Source of the DNA: Caulobacter sp. NIBR1757
Lineage (GTDB): Bacteria > Pseudomonadota > Alphaproteobacteria > Caulobacterales > Caulobacteraceae
Length of the DNA stretch: 64,000 nucleotides
Direction of reading: 5' to 3'
NCBI RefSeq assembly: GCF_027912495.1
Contig: NZ_CP115463.1
Location: 868,001 to 932,000, forward strand
The notes under the pieces were generated by a model. The model did not search any database. It was not told the DNA's origin and saw only the letters and a list, made by a program, of their open reading frames with translations. The position numbers and the translations under genes were made by a program. Positions 35,144-43,263 of this stretch are shown here, piece by piece. How positions within the stretch are numbered: position 1 is the first letter of the stretch; every line of letters begins with the position of its first letter.

Positions 35144-36259
35144 CTAGAGTTTGCGGACGTAGCGTTTGGGCACGAACGGCATGGCCACGACCTCGGCCGC
35201 GCCGGCCCGTCCCCGGACGATGACATTGAGTTTGGTCCCGACGCTGGCATGAGCCGGCGGCACGAAGCCCATGGCGATGGGGTGGCCGAGGCTCGGCGCG
35301 AAGCCGCCGCTGGTCACCTTGCCGATGACCGCCCCGGTCCCGTCGGCGATCTCGGCGCCTTCGCGGGCGGGAGGGCCTTCGAGAATCTTCAGGCCGACGC
35401 GAACCCGGCTCGGCCCCTCGGCCAGTTCCTTCGCAATGCGCGAGGCCCCCGGGAAGTCCTGCGCGTCCCGGCGCTTCTTGCTGACCGCGAAGCTGAGGTC
35501 CGCCTCGATCGGGCTGGTGGTCTCGTCGATGTCGTGGCCGTAGAGCGGCAGCCCGGCTTCCAGGCGAAGGGAATCGCGGGCGCCCAGGCCGATGGGCTTG
35601 ACCCGCGGGTCGGCCAGCAGCATGTCCCACACCGCCTGGGCGCTCTCGCCGGGGATGGAAATCTCGTAGCCGTCCTCGCCCGTGTAGCCCGAGCGGGAAA
35701 CAAACGCCGGCAGGCCGAAGGCGGTCATCGCCCGCGCCTCGGAGAACACCAGGGTCAGGGAGTCCGGCGCATGTTTGGCCATCACCGCCGCCGCCTCCGG
35801 CCCCTGCAGGGCCAGCAACGCCCGGTCTTCCAGCCGCTCGATCTTCACCTGGGGGGCCAGTTCGTTGTCGATGAACTTGAAGTCGCCGTCCTTGCAGGCC
35901 CCGTTGACGATGACGAACAGTCCATCGTCGTCGGGGCGCGAGGCCATCAGGTCGTCGATGATCCCACCCTTCTTGTTGAGCAACAGGGAATAGCGTTGCT
36001 TGCCGGGCGCCAGGCCGATGAAGTCTGACGGCGTGATCTCCTCGAAGGCCGACAGCGGCGACACCCCGCGCAGCCGCGCCTGGCCCATGTGGCTGACGTC
36101 GAACAGCCCAGCATGTTCCCGCGTCCACAGGTGCTCCTTCAGCACGCCCTCGGCGTACTGCACCGGCATCAGGTAGCCCGCGAACGGAACCATCCGCGCG
36201 CCCGCCGCGACATGGGCGTCGTAGAGCGGGGTTTTCTTGAGGTCGGCGGTGTCGGTCAT
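35144..36259 (-). CDS. gcvT: Glycine cleavage system T protein (aminomethyltransferase)
   Basis: A 371-residue folate-dependent enzyme that releases ammonia and passes the one-carbon unit to tetrahydrofolate. Motifs are KKTPLYDAHVAAGARMVPFAG, DVSHMGQARLRG, GYTGEDGYEISIP and LRLEAGLPLYGHDIDETTSP. I use the ATG at 36259; upstream in-frame codons are part of the riboswitch leader. It is the first gene of the gcv operon. Confidence 0.96.
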   Translation of the reverse strand: MTDTADLKKTPLYDAHVAAGARMVPFAGYLMPVQYAEGVLKEHLWTREHAGLFDVSHMGQARLRGVSPLSAFEEITPSDFIGLAPGKQRYSLLLNKKGGIIDDLMASRPDDDGLFVIVNGACKDGDFKFIDNELAPQVKIERLEDRALLALQGPEAAAVMAKHAPDSLTLVFSEARAMTAFGLPAFVSRSGYTGEDGYEISIPGESAQAVWDMLLADPRVKPIGLGARDSLRLEAGLPLYGHDIDETTSPIEADLSFAVSKKRRDAQDFPGASRIAKELAEGPSRVRVGLKILEGPPAREGAEIADGTGAVIGKVTSGGFAPSLGHPIAMGFVPPAHASVGTKLNVIVRGRAGAAEVVAMPFVPKRYVRKL

Positions 36260-36317
36260 GCGGGCTCTCGGGGTCGATGCGTCCACGCCCGGCTCTCGCC
36301 GGTCGGATGGTCGCCCC

Positions 36318-36502
36318 CGCTGTCCCTTGCGCCTGAGAGATTTCAACAGACCGTGTCTGTCTTGCTCCTTCGGCGAACCGCTTGCGGCGGTTCTTTCCAG
36401 CGTTCCTTGTGTCGCGCGGTCCGTTTGCCTGAGCGTTTCCGGGGCGGTTGCGCCTTCGGCCTCGGAGAAGAATCCCCGATGTCTCCCGCGAGACAGGGAC
36501 GT
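36318..36502 (-). ncRNA. Tandem glycine riboswitch upstream of gcvT
   Basis: Read on the minus strand, two glycine aptamers are arranged head to tail. The first runs from the GCGGGAGA stem near 36495 through CCGAAGGCGCAA to CGCTCAGGCAAACGGACC near 36420. The second has GAACGCTGGAAAG, CCGAAGGAGCAA, and ends ATCTCTCAGGCGCAAGGGACAGCGGGGG near 36318. These are the consensus cores of the gcvT RNA family, in which glycine binding raises expression of the cleavage system. The RNA ends about 60 bases before the gcvT start codon. Confidence 0.95.
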
Positions 36503-36618
36503 TCCTGATCGACAGGGCAGGGGGAGTCAAGGTGATGGCGATCACAAGCCGGGGGCCGGGGTGACTTGAGCCGTCCGGTTGCCTAGTCTGACGCCATCAA
36601 TGCGTCGGGGAGGGCGTC

Positions 36619-38091
36619 ATGAAGCTGTTTGGGAAGATCGCGCTGGGCGCGGTCGCTGTCGTCGTCGCGCTCGGGGCCGTCGTGGTCGTGCGCACCCTGA
36701 CCTTCAAGCCGCCGGCCGCAGTCGATATCAGCGCCGTGACGCTCGCCGCCGCTCCGCCCATCGACCAGGCCTCCGCCGCCCAGCACCTGTCGCAGGCGGT
36801 GCGGATCCGCACCGTTTCCAACCAGAACAAGGCCGACAACCAGTGGGCCGAGTGGGACCGGCTGCACGCCTGGCTGGCCGCCACCTATCCCGCCGCCCAC
36901 GCCGCCATGACCCGCGAGATCCTGCCCAACAAGGCCCTGGTCTACACTTGGCCGGGCAGCGACAAGGCCCTCAAGCCCATCGTCCTGATGGCCCACCAGG
37001 ACGTGGTGCCGATCACCCCCGGCACCGAGAAGGACTGGAAGCACGATCCCTTCGGCGGCGAGATCGCCGAGGGCGCCGTCTGGGGCCGGGGCTCCATCGA
37101 CGACAAGGGCAGCCTGGTCGCCATCTTCGAGGGCCTCGAGGCCCTGGCCAAATCCGGCTTCCAGCCCAAACGCACCGTCATCATCGTCAGCGGCCAGGAC
37201 GAGGAGGCCGGCGGCGCCGGCGCCCGGGCCGCCGCCGCCCTGCTGAAATCGCGCGGCGTCCAGGCCGAGTGGGTGCTCGACGAGGGTTCGGCCGCCATCA
37301 ACGACCACCCGATCACCGGCAAGCCGGCCGCCGTCATCGGCATCGCCGAAAAGGGCTACGCAACCCTGCGCGTCACCGCCCCGGCCAGCGGCGGCCACAG
37401 CTCCGCCCCGCCCAGGGAAACCGGCGTCGCCGTCCTGGCCAAGGCCATCACCGCCATCACCGACAATCAGTTCCCGCTGGAGCTGAAGGGGCCCGGAATG
37501 CAGATGGTGCAGACGCTCGGCGCCGACAGCAGCTTTGTCACCCGCATGGCCATCGCCAACCCCTGGCTGTTCGGCCCGATCCTGAAGAAGACCTTCGCCA
37601 AGACCGGCACGGGCGCCGCCCTGCTGCACACCACCATCGCCCCAACCATGCTCAAGGGCAGCCCCAAGGAAAACGTCCTGCCGCAGGACGCCACCGCCTG
37701 GATCAACTACCGCATCGCCCCCGGCCAGACGCCGGACGATGTCATGGCCCGGGCCCGCGAGGCGACGAAGGGACTGAAGGTCGAACTGGCCTGGGACCGC
37801 CCGCCGGAACTGCCCTCGCCGATCTCCTCGACGACGTCGGAGGGCTGGAAGCTGCTGTCGGCCCTGGCCTCGGACGGCGGCAAGCTGCCGGTCGCCCCGG
37901 GCCTGGTCACCGCCGGCACCGACAGCCGCTACATGAGCCCGCTCACCAGCGACATCTACCGCTACCAGGCCCTGCTCGGCTCGATGAACACCTTCGGCAT
38001 GATCCACGGCACCAACGAACACATGACGGTCGAGAACCTGGCCCGGATGACGACCTTCTACGCCCGGCTGGTGGCCTCGGCCGCCGGCTAG
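36619..38091 (+). CDS. M20 family metallopeptidase (PM20D1-like)
   Basis: A 490-residue M20 peptidase with an N-terminal membrane anchor (residues 5-25, IALGAVAVVVALGAVVVV). Metal-site blocks are VLMAHQDVVPITPGTEKDW, GRGSIDDKGSLVAIFEGLE, and QDEEAGGAGARAAAALL, followed by the dimerisation domain with GGHSSAPPRETGVAVLAKA. The group resembles mammalian PM20D1 and carboxypeptidase S, which act on N-acyl amino acids or peptides. The start ATG at 36619 is preceded by GGGGAGGG. The last 48 bases are partly duplicated at 38260-38307. Confidence 0.92.
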   Translation: MKLFGKIALGAVAVVVALGAVVVVRTLTFKPPAAVDISAVTLAAAPPIDQASAAQHLSQAVRIRTVSNQNKADNQWAEWDRLHAWLAATYPAAHAAMTREILPNKALVYTWPGSDKALKPIVLMAHQDVVPITPGTEKDWKHDPFGGEIAEGAVWGRGSIDDKGSLVAIFEGLEALAKSGFQPKRTVIIVSGQDEEAGGAGARAAAALLKSRGVQAEWVLDEGSAAINDHPITGKPAAVIGIAEKGYATLRVTAPASGGHSSAPPRETGVAVLAKAITAITDNQFPLELKGPGMQMVQTLGADSSFVTRMAIANPWLFGPILKKTFAKTGTGAALLHTTIAPTMLKGSPKENVLPQDATAWINYRIAPGQTPDDVMARAREATKGLKVELAWDRPPELPSPISSTTSEGWKLLSALASDGGKLPVAPGLVTAGTDSRYMSPLTSDIYRYQALLGSMNTFGMIHGTNEHMTVENLARMTTFYARLVASAAG

Positions 38092-38349
38092 GGGGCCGGG
38101 GACATGTACCCCGCATCCCCTCTGTCGCAGAAAGCCCGCCGACGCCGCCCGGGGTACGTGTCCCCTCTTCACGGCGGCAAGCGGGGACACGTACCCCGGG
38201 CGAGGCTGGTGAACCGCGGGCGACGGCGGCTCAGCGGGGTACATGTCCCCCACGGACCTCGGATGACGACCTTCTACGCGTGCCTGGTGGCCTTGGCGGC
38301 GGGGGGCGGCATAGCGCTGTTGGATTGTCCACTCGGCCCGGGCCGCTGC
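38092..38349. repeat. Nested palindromic repeat with duplicated gene end
   Basis: Four 15-base units occur at 38098-38112 (GGGGACATGTACCCC), 38151-38165 (GGGGTACGTGTCCCC), 38183-38197 (GGGGACACGTACCCC) and 38236-38250 (GGGGTACATGTCCCC). The first and fourth are exact reverse complements, as are the second and third, so the region can form two nested stems. At 38260-38307 there is a diverged copy of the last 48 bases of the M20 gene, with the first 21 bases identical. No gene is supported here. Confidence 0.8.
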
Positions 38350-39066
38350 CTAGACGACGCGCGACAGCTTCCCCAGGTCGCGGATGATCCACCTGCCCAT
38401 GTGCTTGTCGAGGATGCCGGCCGCCTTCAGGGCCGTGATCTCGCGCTGGACGCTCTGGCGGGTGACGTCGAAGTGGTCGCCGATGTCGCTCTGGGTGATC
38501 GGCACGCTGATCGTGCAGCTTGCGCCCACCCGGTCCTCGCCGCAGCGTTCCGCCAGGCTCTCGAACAGCAGGGCGATGCGCTTGCCGAGCCGATGGTTGG
38601 CCCGCATGTCGCGGCTGGCCATCTGCCGCGAGATCGAGCCGGCGAACTTGCGGCACAGGGTCTCCGGAATCTCCGGATGGGTCCGGTAGAGGTCCCAGAA
38701 ATCCTCCGCCGCCAGCACCCGCACCCGGCAATCGGTCAGGGCCTGGGTGGTGTGGTGATAGGGCCGCCGGGCGATGACCGCCGTTTCGGAAAAGCAGTTG
38801 CCCGGCGAGTAGATGGTGATGATCTGCTGGCGCCCGTCCTCCAGATGCCCGATCAGCTTCACATAGCCGCTCTCCAGCTGGTGCATGCGGCTGGGCGCCT
38901 CGCCGGCCTCCTTGACCGGCTCGCCGGCGGCGTAGGCCTGGGTCGTCATCCGGGCGTGAATCGCCGCCGCCACGACGGGAGGCAGTTCGGCGATCCAGTT
39001 TTCCTTGCTGGTGATTCCGTGCATGCCGGCGTCCAGGCGCATCCCCTCAAGCTGGTGTTTGACCAT
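38350..39066 (-). CDS. Crp/Fnr family transcriptional regulator
   Basis: A protein of about 238 residues from the ATG at 39066 (MVKHQLEGMRLDAG...). It has a cyclic-nucleotide-binding-type beta-barrel (YVKLIGHLEDGRQQIITIYSPGNCFSETAVIARRP) and a C-terminal HTH_Crp domain (SVPITQSDIGDHFDVTRQSVQREITALKAAG). No Cys cluster for an iron-sulfur centre is seen, so it is not a classical Fnr. Other possible starts are 39042, 39024 or 39153. It is divergent from the TonB receptor gene at 39201, which it could control. Confidence 0.87.
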   Translation of the reverse strand: MVKHQLEGMRLDAGMHGITSKENWIAELPPVVAAAIHARMTTQAYAAGEPVKEAGEAPSRMHQLESGYVKLIGHLEDGRQQIITIYSPGNCFSETAVIARRPYHHTTQALTDCRVRVLAAEDFWDLYRTHPEIPETLCRKFAGSISRQMASRDMRANHRLGKRIALLFESLAERCGEDRVGASCTISVPITQSDIGDHFDVTRQSVQREITALKAAGILDKHMGRWIIRDLGKLSRVV

Positions 39067-39200
39067 ACCCCGGGCCACGCCGGGCAAAAATTCCGCCGAA
39101 TGTAAAAAACTTGTCACGGCTTCCGGCCCGCCCTCCGTCACACCTCCCGCCAACGAGACCAGACGGCGTCCAGCGCCGCGTCTTCGGGAGGAGGATAGAC

Positions 39201-41405
39201 ATGACCCAACGGACCACCCTGCGCGCGCTGCTCTGCGCCGCCACCGCCCTGACCGGCGCCGCCTTCGCGCTGCCCGTCTTCGCCCAGGACGCCGCCGCAG
39301 AGCCTGAAGCGAGCTCGGTCGAGGAGGTGATCATCACCGCCCGCAAGAAGGCCGAGTCGCTGCAGGACACCCCGGTCACCGTCACCGTCTTCTCCGGCGA
39401 GAAGCTGCAGGAAGAGGGTATCACCGACTTCCAGAAACTGGCCGACGCCACCCCCGGCGTGACCATCGACGCCTTCCCGCGCGCCGCCCCGCGGCCCTTC
39501 TTCCGGGGCATCGGCAGCTCTAACCAGAGCGCCGGCGGCGACCCCAGCTCGGTCGCCTTCCTGGATGGCGTCTACCTCGGCCGCGGCGCCATGCTGGCCG
39601 TCGACACCTTCGATCTGGAACGGGTCGAGGTGCTGAAAGGGCCGCAGGGCACCCTGTGGGGCAAGAACGTCGTCGGCGGGGCCGTCAACTTCGTCACCGC
39701 CCGGCCGAAACACGAATTCTTCGGCCGCGCCGCCGTCACCGTCGCGGAGTTCGACCAGCTCGACGCCAACCTGATGCTCAACGTCCCGCTGGCCGAGAGC
39801 GTCGCCTTCCGGGGCTCGATCGGCCGCCAGTACAACGAGGGCTTCCGCAAGAACAGCACCACCGGCGAGGGCCTCGACGACGACAACCGCTGGAGCGGCC
39901 GCGCCCACCTGCTGGTCGATCTGGGCGCCGAGTCCAGCCTGCTGTTCACCGGCGACTACGTCACCGACGACCTGGCCGGCGGGGCCCGCTTCAACCTGCG
40001 CCCCTTCGGCGACAAGGACATCGACAAGCCGCGCAACGCCAATCCCGATCGCCCCGGCTTCATCGAGCGCGACACCGGCGGCCTCAAGGTCGAGTACAAC
40101 ACCGACCTCCTCGGCTGGGCCAGCCTCACCGGCATCGCCAGCTGGCGCACCCTCACCTACGACAGCTCCGAGGACCTCGACGGAACGGACCCGGCCGGCA
40201 ACGCCGCCGCCGGCCTGCCGGTCACCGGCCTGCAGGTGCTGGCCACGGAAGAGGCCGACAGCTACTCCACCGAATGGCGGCTGGCCTCCAGGGGCGACGG
40301 CCCGGTCAGCTGGACCGCCGGCCTCTTCTACCTGAAGGACGAGGTGCGCCGCGAACGCGAGACCGAGACGGCCGCCGTCGACCTCAGCGAAAACCGCTTC
40401 ATCGGCGAGAACGTGACGAAGAGCTTCGCCGCCTTCGGCGAGCTGGAATACGGCTTCGACTTCGGCCTCAACCTGTTCGCCGGCCTGCGCTACACCGACG
40501 AGGAGAAGGAATACGAGGTCACCCGCCTGACCGGCGCCCCGTCGGCCCCGACGGTGAACTTCACCACCAGGGGCAACCCTGGCGTCTCCAGCGAACAGAT
40601 CGTCACCTGGCGGGTCGGCGGCGACTGGCGCTTCAACGACAACGTCTTCGCCTTCGCCTCCGTCGCCACCGGCTTCAAGTCGGGCGCCTTCCAGGAACAG
40701 CCAAACGTCGCCACCGCCCGCATCCCCACCGATCCGGAAGAGGTGATCAACTACGAGGGCGGCCTGAAGACCGACTGGTGGAACCGCCGCGTCCGCGCCA
40801 ACGCCTCGATCTTCTATGCCGAGTACACGAACCTGCAGACCATCCAGTCGGTGCCCGACGCCAGCGCCGGCCCGGGCGGCGCCTCTATCGTCGTCGACAC
40901 CGGCGACGCCACCATCAAGGGCCTTGAGACAGAACTGCGTTTCGTTCCCGACGATCATTGGGAAGCGGGCTTCAGCTACACATACCTCGACGCCACCTTC
41001 GACCGCCTGGTGCAGACCTCCGCCATCCTCGCCGACGGCACGCCGGTTTTCGCCGACCTGAAGGGCAATCGTCTCAGCCGCACGCCGGAGCATGCCGTCA
41101 GCCTCGACGCCAGCTACACGACCAGCCGGTTCGCCTGGGGCTGGGTCAAGTTGGGCGTTTCGGCCAACTACGAGAGCGAGGTCTTCGACGACAACGCCAA
41201 CGACCTCGTCGAATACCGCAAGGCCCGCACCCTCTGGGACGCCAGCGCCACCTGGCACTTCAACGACAAATACAGCCTACAGCTCTGGGGCCGGAACCTG
41301 GGCGACGTCGAATACCGCACCCACCAGGTCGAAACCGGCGGCGGCTTCTTCGTCCAGTACGGCCCGCCCCGGCAGGTGGGCCTGACCCTGACGGCGGAGT
41401 TCTAG
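39201..41405 (+). CDS. TonB-dependent outer-membrane receptor
   Basis: A 734-residue receptor. The signal peptide ends near LPVFAQD. The TonB box and plug follow (VEEVIITARKKAESLQDTPV, ITDFQKLADATPGVTI, FDLERVEVLKGPQGTLWGKN) and then a 22-strand barrel ending in the Phe-terminated EF motif (VGLTLTAEF). The ATG at 39201 has GGGAGGAGG upstream. This sequence pattern (EEVIITARKK) is the large Caulobacterales group of receptors for carbohydrates, aromatics or vitamins. The neighbours suggest an organic acid or terpenoid-type substrate, which is inference. Confidence 0.94.
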   Translation: MTQRTTLRALLCAATALTGAAFALPVFAQDAAAEPEASSVEEVIITARKKAESLQDTPVTVTVFSGEKLQEEGITDFQKLADATPGVTIDAFPRAAPRPFFRGIGSSNQSAGGDPSSVAFLDGVYLGRGAMLAVDTFDLERVEVLKGPQGTLWGKNVVGGAVNFVTARPKHEFFGRAAVTVAEFDQLDANLMLNVPLAESVAFRGSIGRQYNEGFRKNSTTGEGLDDDNRWSGRAHLLVDLGAESSLLFTGDYVTDDLAGGARFNLRPFGDKDIDKPRNANPDRPGFIERDTGGLKVEYNTDLLGWASLTGIASWRTLTYDSSEDLDGTDPAGNAAAGLPVTGLQVLATEEADSYSTEWRLASRGDGPVSWTAGLFYLKDEVRRERETETAAVDLSENRFIGENVTKSFAAFGELEYGFDFGLNLFAGLRYTDEEKEYEVTRLTGAPSAPTVNFTTRGNPGVSSEQIVTWRVGGDWRFNDNVFAFASVATGFKSGAFQEQPNVATARIPTDPEEVINYEGGLKTDWWNRRVRANASIFYAEYTNLQTIQSVPDASAGPGGASIVVDTGDATIKGLETELRFVPDDHWEAGFSYTYLDATFDRLVQTSAILADGTPVFADLKGNRLSRTPEHAVSLDASYTTSRFAWGWVKLGVSANYESEVFDDNANDLVEYRKARTLWDASATWHFNDKYSLQLWGRNLGDVEYRTHQVETGGGFFVQYGPPRQVGLTLTAEF

Positions 41406-41419
41406 AGCCGGCGGACCAC

Positions 41420-41552
41420 GTCCCTCCCCGAATTGGGGAGGGCAGGCGAGGCGCAGCCTCGCCGGGTGGGGAAGTGCCAAGCACGGTTGCTTCAGTGCAG
41501 CCCACTTCCCCACCCGGCGCTTCGCGCCACCCTCCCCAAGTCGGGGAGGGAT
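41420..41552. repeat. Family-A paired hairpin repeat
   Basis: Left arm GTCCCTCCCCgaattGGGGAGGG (41420-41442) and right arm CCCTCCCCaagtcGGGGAGGG (41531-41552) enclose CGAGGCGCAGCCTCG, CGGGTGGGGAAG, CTTCCCCACCCG and GGCGCTTCGCGCC. It lies between the TonB receptor and the AtuA-type gene and is the clearest member of the family. Confidence 0.85.
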
Positions 41553-41573
41553 GTTCAATCCGGAGCCACCTTG

Positions 41574-42959
41574 ATGCCCACCCCCGTCAAAGTCCTCGTC
41601 CCCACCGGCGCCCTCGGCGCCGGCTGTCCCGAGGACGCCTTCCAGCGCGGCGTCTCCCTCGGCCCCGACGTCCTGGCCGTCGATGCCGGCTCCACCGATT
41701 CCGGCCCCTACTACCTCGGCGCCGCCGTCTCCAAGATGACCGACGCCGCCACCAAGAACGACCTGCGCCAGCTGATGCTGGCCCGCGACAAGCTCGGCGT
41801 CCCGCTCATCGTCGGTTCCTGCGGCACCAGCGGCACGAACGCCGGCGTCGACTGGATGGCCCGCCTCTGTGAGGAGATCGCCGTCGAGGAAGGCCTCACC
41901 CCCACCGTCGCCCTGGTTTATTCCGAACTGACCGCCGCCGGCCTCGCCCCCTACCTCGCCAAGGGCGCCATCACCCCCCTGCCGCCGATGGGCGAGCTGA
42001 CCCAGGCTCGTCTCGACGAATGCGACCACATCGTCGGCCTGCTCGGCTACGAGCCGCTGGCCGCCGCGATCGCCGCCGGGGCCGACATCGTCCTGGCTGG
42101 CCGCACCACCGACACCGCCGTCATCGCCGCGGTCCCCCTGATGCGCGGCCTGCCCGCCGGGGCCAGCTGGCACGCCGCCAAGACCAGCGAGTGCGGCGGC
42201 CTCTGCACGGTCCAGACCCGCCGGGGCGGCGTCTTCATGACCATCGACGAGACCGGCTTCGACATCGAACCCCTGGCCGCCGACAACCGCTGCACGCCCT
42301 TCACGGTCAGCAGCCACCTGCTCTACGAAAACGCCGACCCCTACCGCCTGACCGAGCCCGGCGTCGTGCTCGACGCCAAGGGCGCGTCCTACACCGCCCT
42401 CGACGACCGCGTCGTCCGCGTCACCGGCTCCAGGGCCGAGACCCGCCCCTACACCATGAAGCTGGAGGGCAGCGGCGCGGCCGGCTACCGCACCATGATC
42501 TTCACCGCCGTCTCCGACCCCAAGATCATGGATCGCATCGGCGACTGGCTGTCCCGCCTCGAGGCCTTCCTGCGCGAGGGCATCGGCAAGGTGCTGAAGA
42601 TCGAGGCCGCCGACTACCAGCTCGACCTGCGCCCCTACGGCTGGAACGCCCTCGATCCCCGGCGCGCGCCGACCGACCGACCGCCGATCGAGGTCGGCCT
42701 CATGGTCCTGGCCACCGCCGCCACCCAGGCCCGCGCCACCGAGATCGCCAAGTTCTGCAACCCCTACCTGCTGCACTTCCCGCTCAATCCCGACGATCCG
42801 CTGCCCAGCTTCGCCTTCCCCTTCTCGCCGGCCGAGGTGGTCCTGGGGCCGCAGTACGAGTTCAAGCTCAACCACGTCGTCCATCTGGACGACCCCTGCG
42901 AACTCGCCGTCACCCGCACCTTCATCGCCGGCCGGGGAGAGTTCCATGCGGCAGCTTAA
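41574..42959 (+). CDS. AtuA-type (DUF1446) acyclic terpene utilization family protein
   Basis: A 461-residue protein of the DUF1446/AtuA family. Typical regions are VLVPTGALGAGCPEDAFQRG, VDAGSTDSGPYYLG, IVGSCGTSGTNAGVDWMARL, ADIVLAGRTTDTAVIAA and ASWHAAKTSECGGLCTVQT. AtuA is required for citronellol and geraniol catabolism in Pseudomonas, but its reaction is not known and many relatives work in other pathways. The stop overlaps the DUF4387 gene start by 14 bases. The start ATG at 41574 has CGGAG upstream. Confidence 0.88.
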   Translation: MPTPVKVLVPTGALGAGCPEDAFQRGVSLGPDVLAVDAGSTDSGPYYLGAAVSKMTDAATKNDLRQLMLARDKLGVPLIVGSCGTSGTNAGVDWMARLCEEIAVEEGLTPTVALVYSELTAAGLAPYLAKGAITPLPPMGELTQARLDECDHIVGLLGYEPLAAAIAAGADIVLAGRTTDTAVIAAVPLMRGLPAGASWHAAKTSECGGLCTVQTRRGGVFMTIDETGFDIEPLAADNRCTPFTVSSHLLYENADPYRLTEPGVVLDAKGASYTALDDRVVRVTGSRAETRPYTMKLEGSGAAGYRTMIFTAVSDPKIMDRIGDWLSRLEAFLREGIGKVLKIEAADYQLDLRPYGWNALDPRRAPTDRPPIEVGLMVLATAATQARATEIAKFCNPYLLHFPLNPDDPLPSFAFPFSPAEVVLGPQYEFKLNHVVHLDDPCELAVTRTFIAGRGEFHAAA

Positions 42960-43251
42960 GGACGTCGCCCGTTACGTCCGCTCCAAGAACGCCGGCCCCT
43001 TCTGGGTCACCGTCGATGTCTTCTGCGACGACCAGGCCTCGTACGACACCCTTTGCGCCGCCCCGTCGCTCGGCGCCGTGGCCATCGCCGAGCTCTACGG
43101 CGTCGGCTCCAACCATGTGCGGATCTTCCACGACGACAATCTGAAGGTCATCAAGATCTCCTTCCCCCGCCCCATCGCCCAGGGCTCGACCCTCGATGTC
43201 GACTCCCACGCGGGCCAGCAGTTCGTGCCCCTGCTGTCGGTCGCGGTCTAG
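42946..43251 (+). CDS. DUF4387 (AtuA-associated) protein
   Basis: A 101-residue protein: MRQLKDVARYVRSKNAGPFWVTVDVFCDD, then IAELYGVGSNHVRIFHDDNLKVIKISFPRP. This is the DUF4387 family, which is nearly always encoded with or fused to AtuA-type proteins, so the two probably form one enzyme. It overlaps the AtuA-type gene and is followed by a CitMHS transporter after 12 bases. Confidence 0.88.
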   Translation: MRQLKDVARYVRSKNAGPFWVTVDVFCDDQASYDTLCAAPSLGAVAIAELYGVGSNHVRIFHDDNLKVIKISFPRPIAQGSTLDVDSHAGQQFVPLLSVAV

Positions 43252-43263
43252 GATCAGCGGGCC

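Noticed and set aside
34353..36545. Leftward 730-codon frame across the gcv genes
   Set aside because: It is a shifted frame of gcvT, gcvH and the unknown gene, with Arg/Gly/Pro-rich nonsense sequence, and it crosses the glycine riboswitch.
36579..38387. Rightward 602-codon frame overlapping the M20 gene
   Set aside because: It is a shifted frame of the peptidase, rich in Arg and Pro, and the M20 frame carries all metal-site motifs.
38104..39105. Rightward open frame through the palindromic repeat and opposite the Crp/Fnr gene
   Set aside because: Its start lies in repeat sequence and the rest mirrors the regulator. The stretch like the M20 C-terminus comes from the duplicated 48 bases, not from a new gene.
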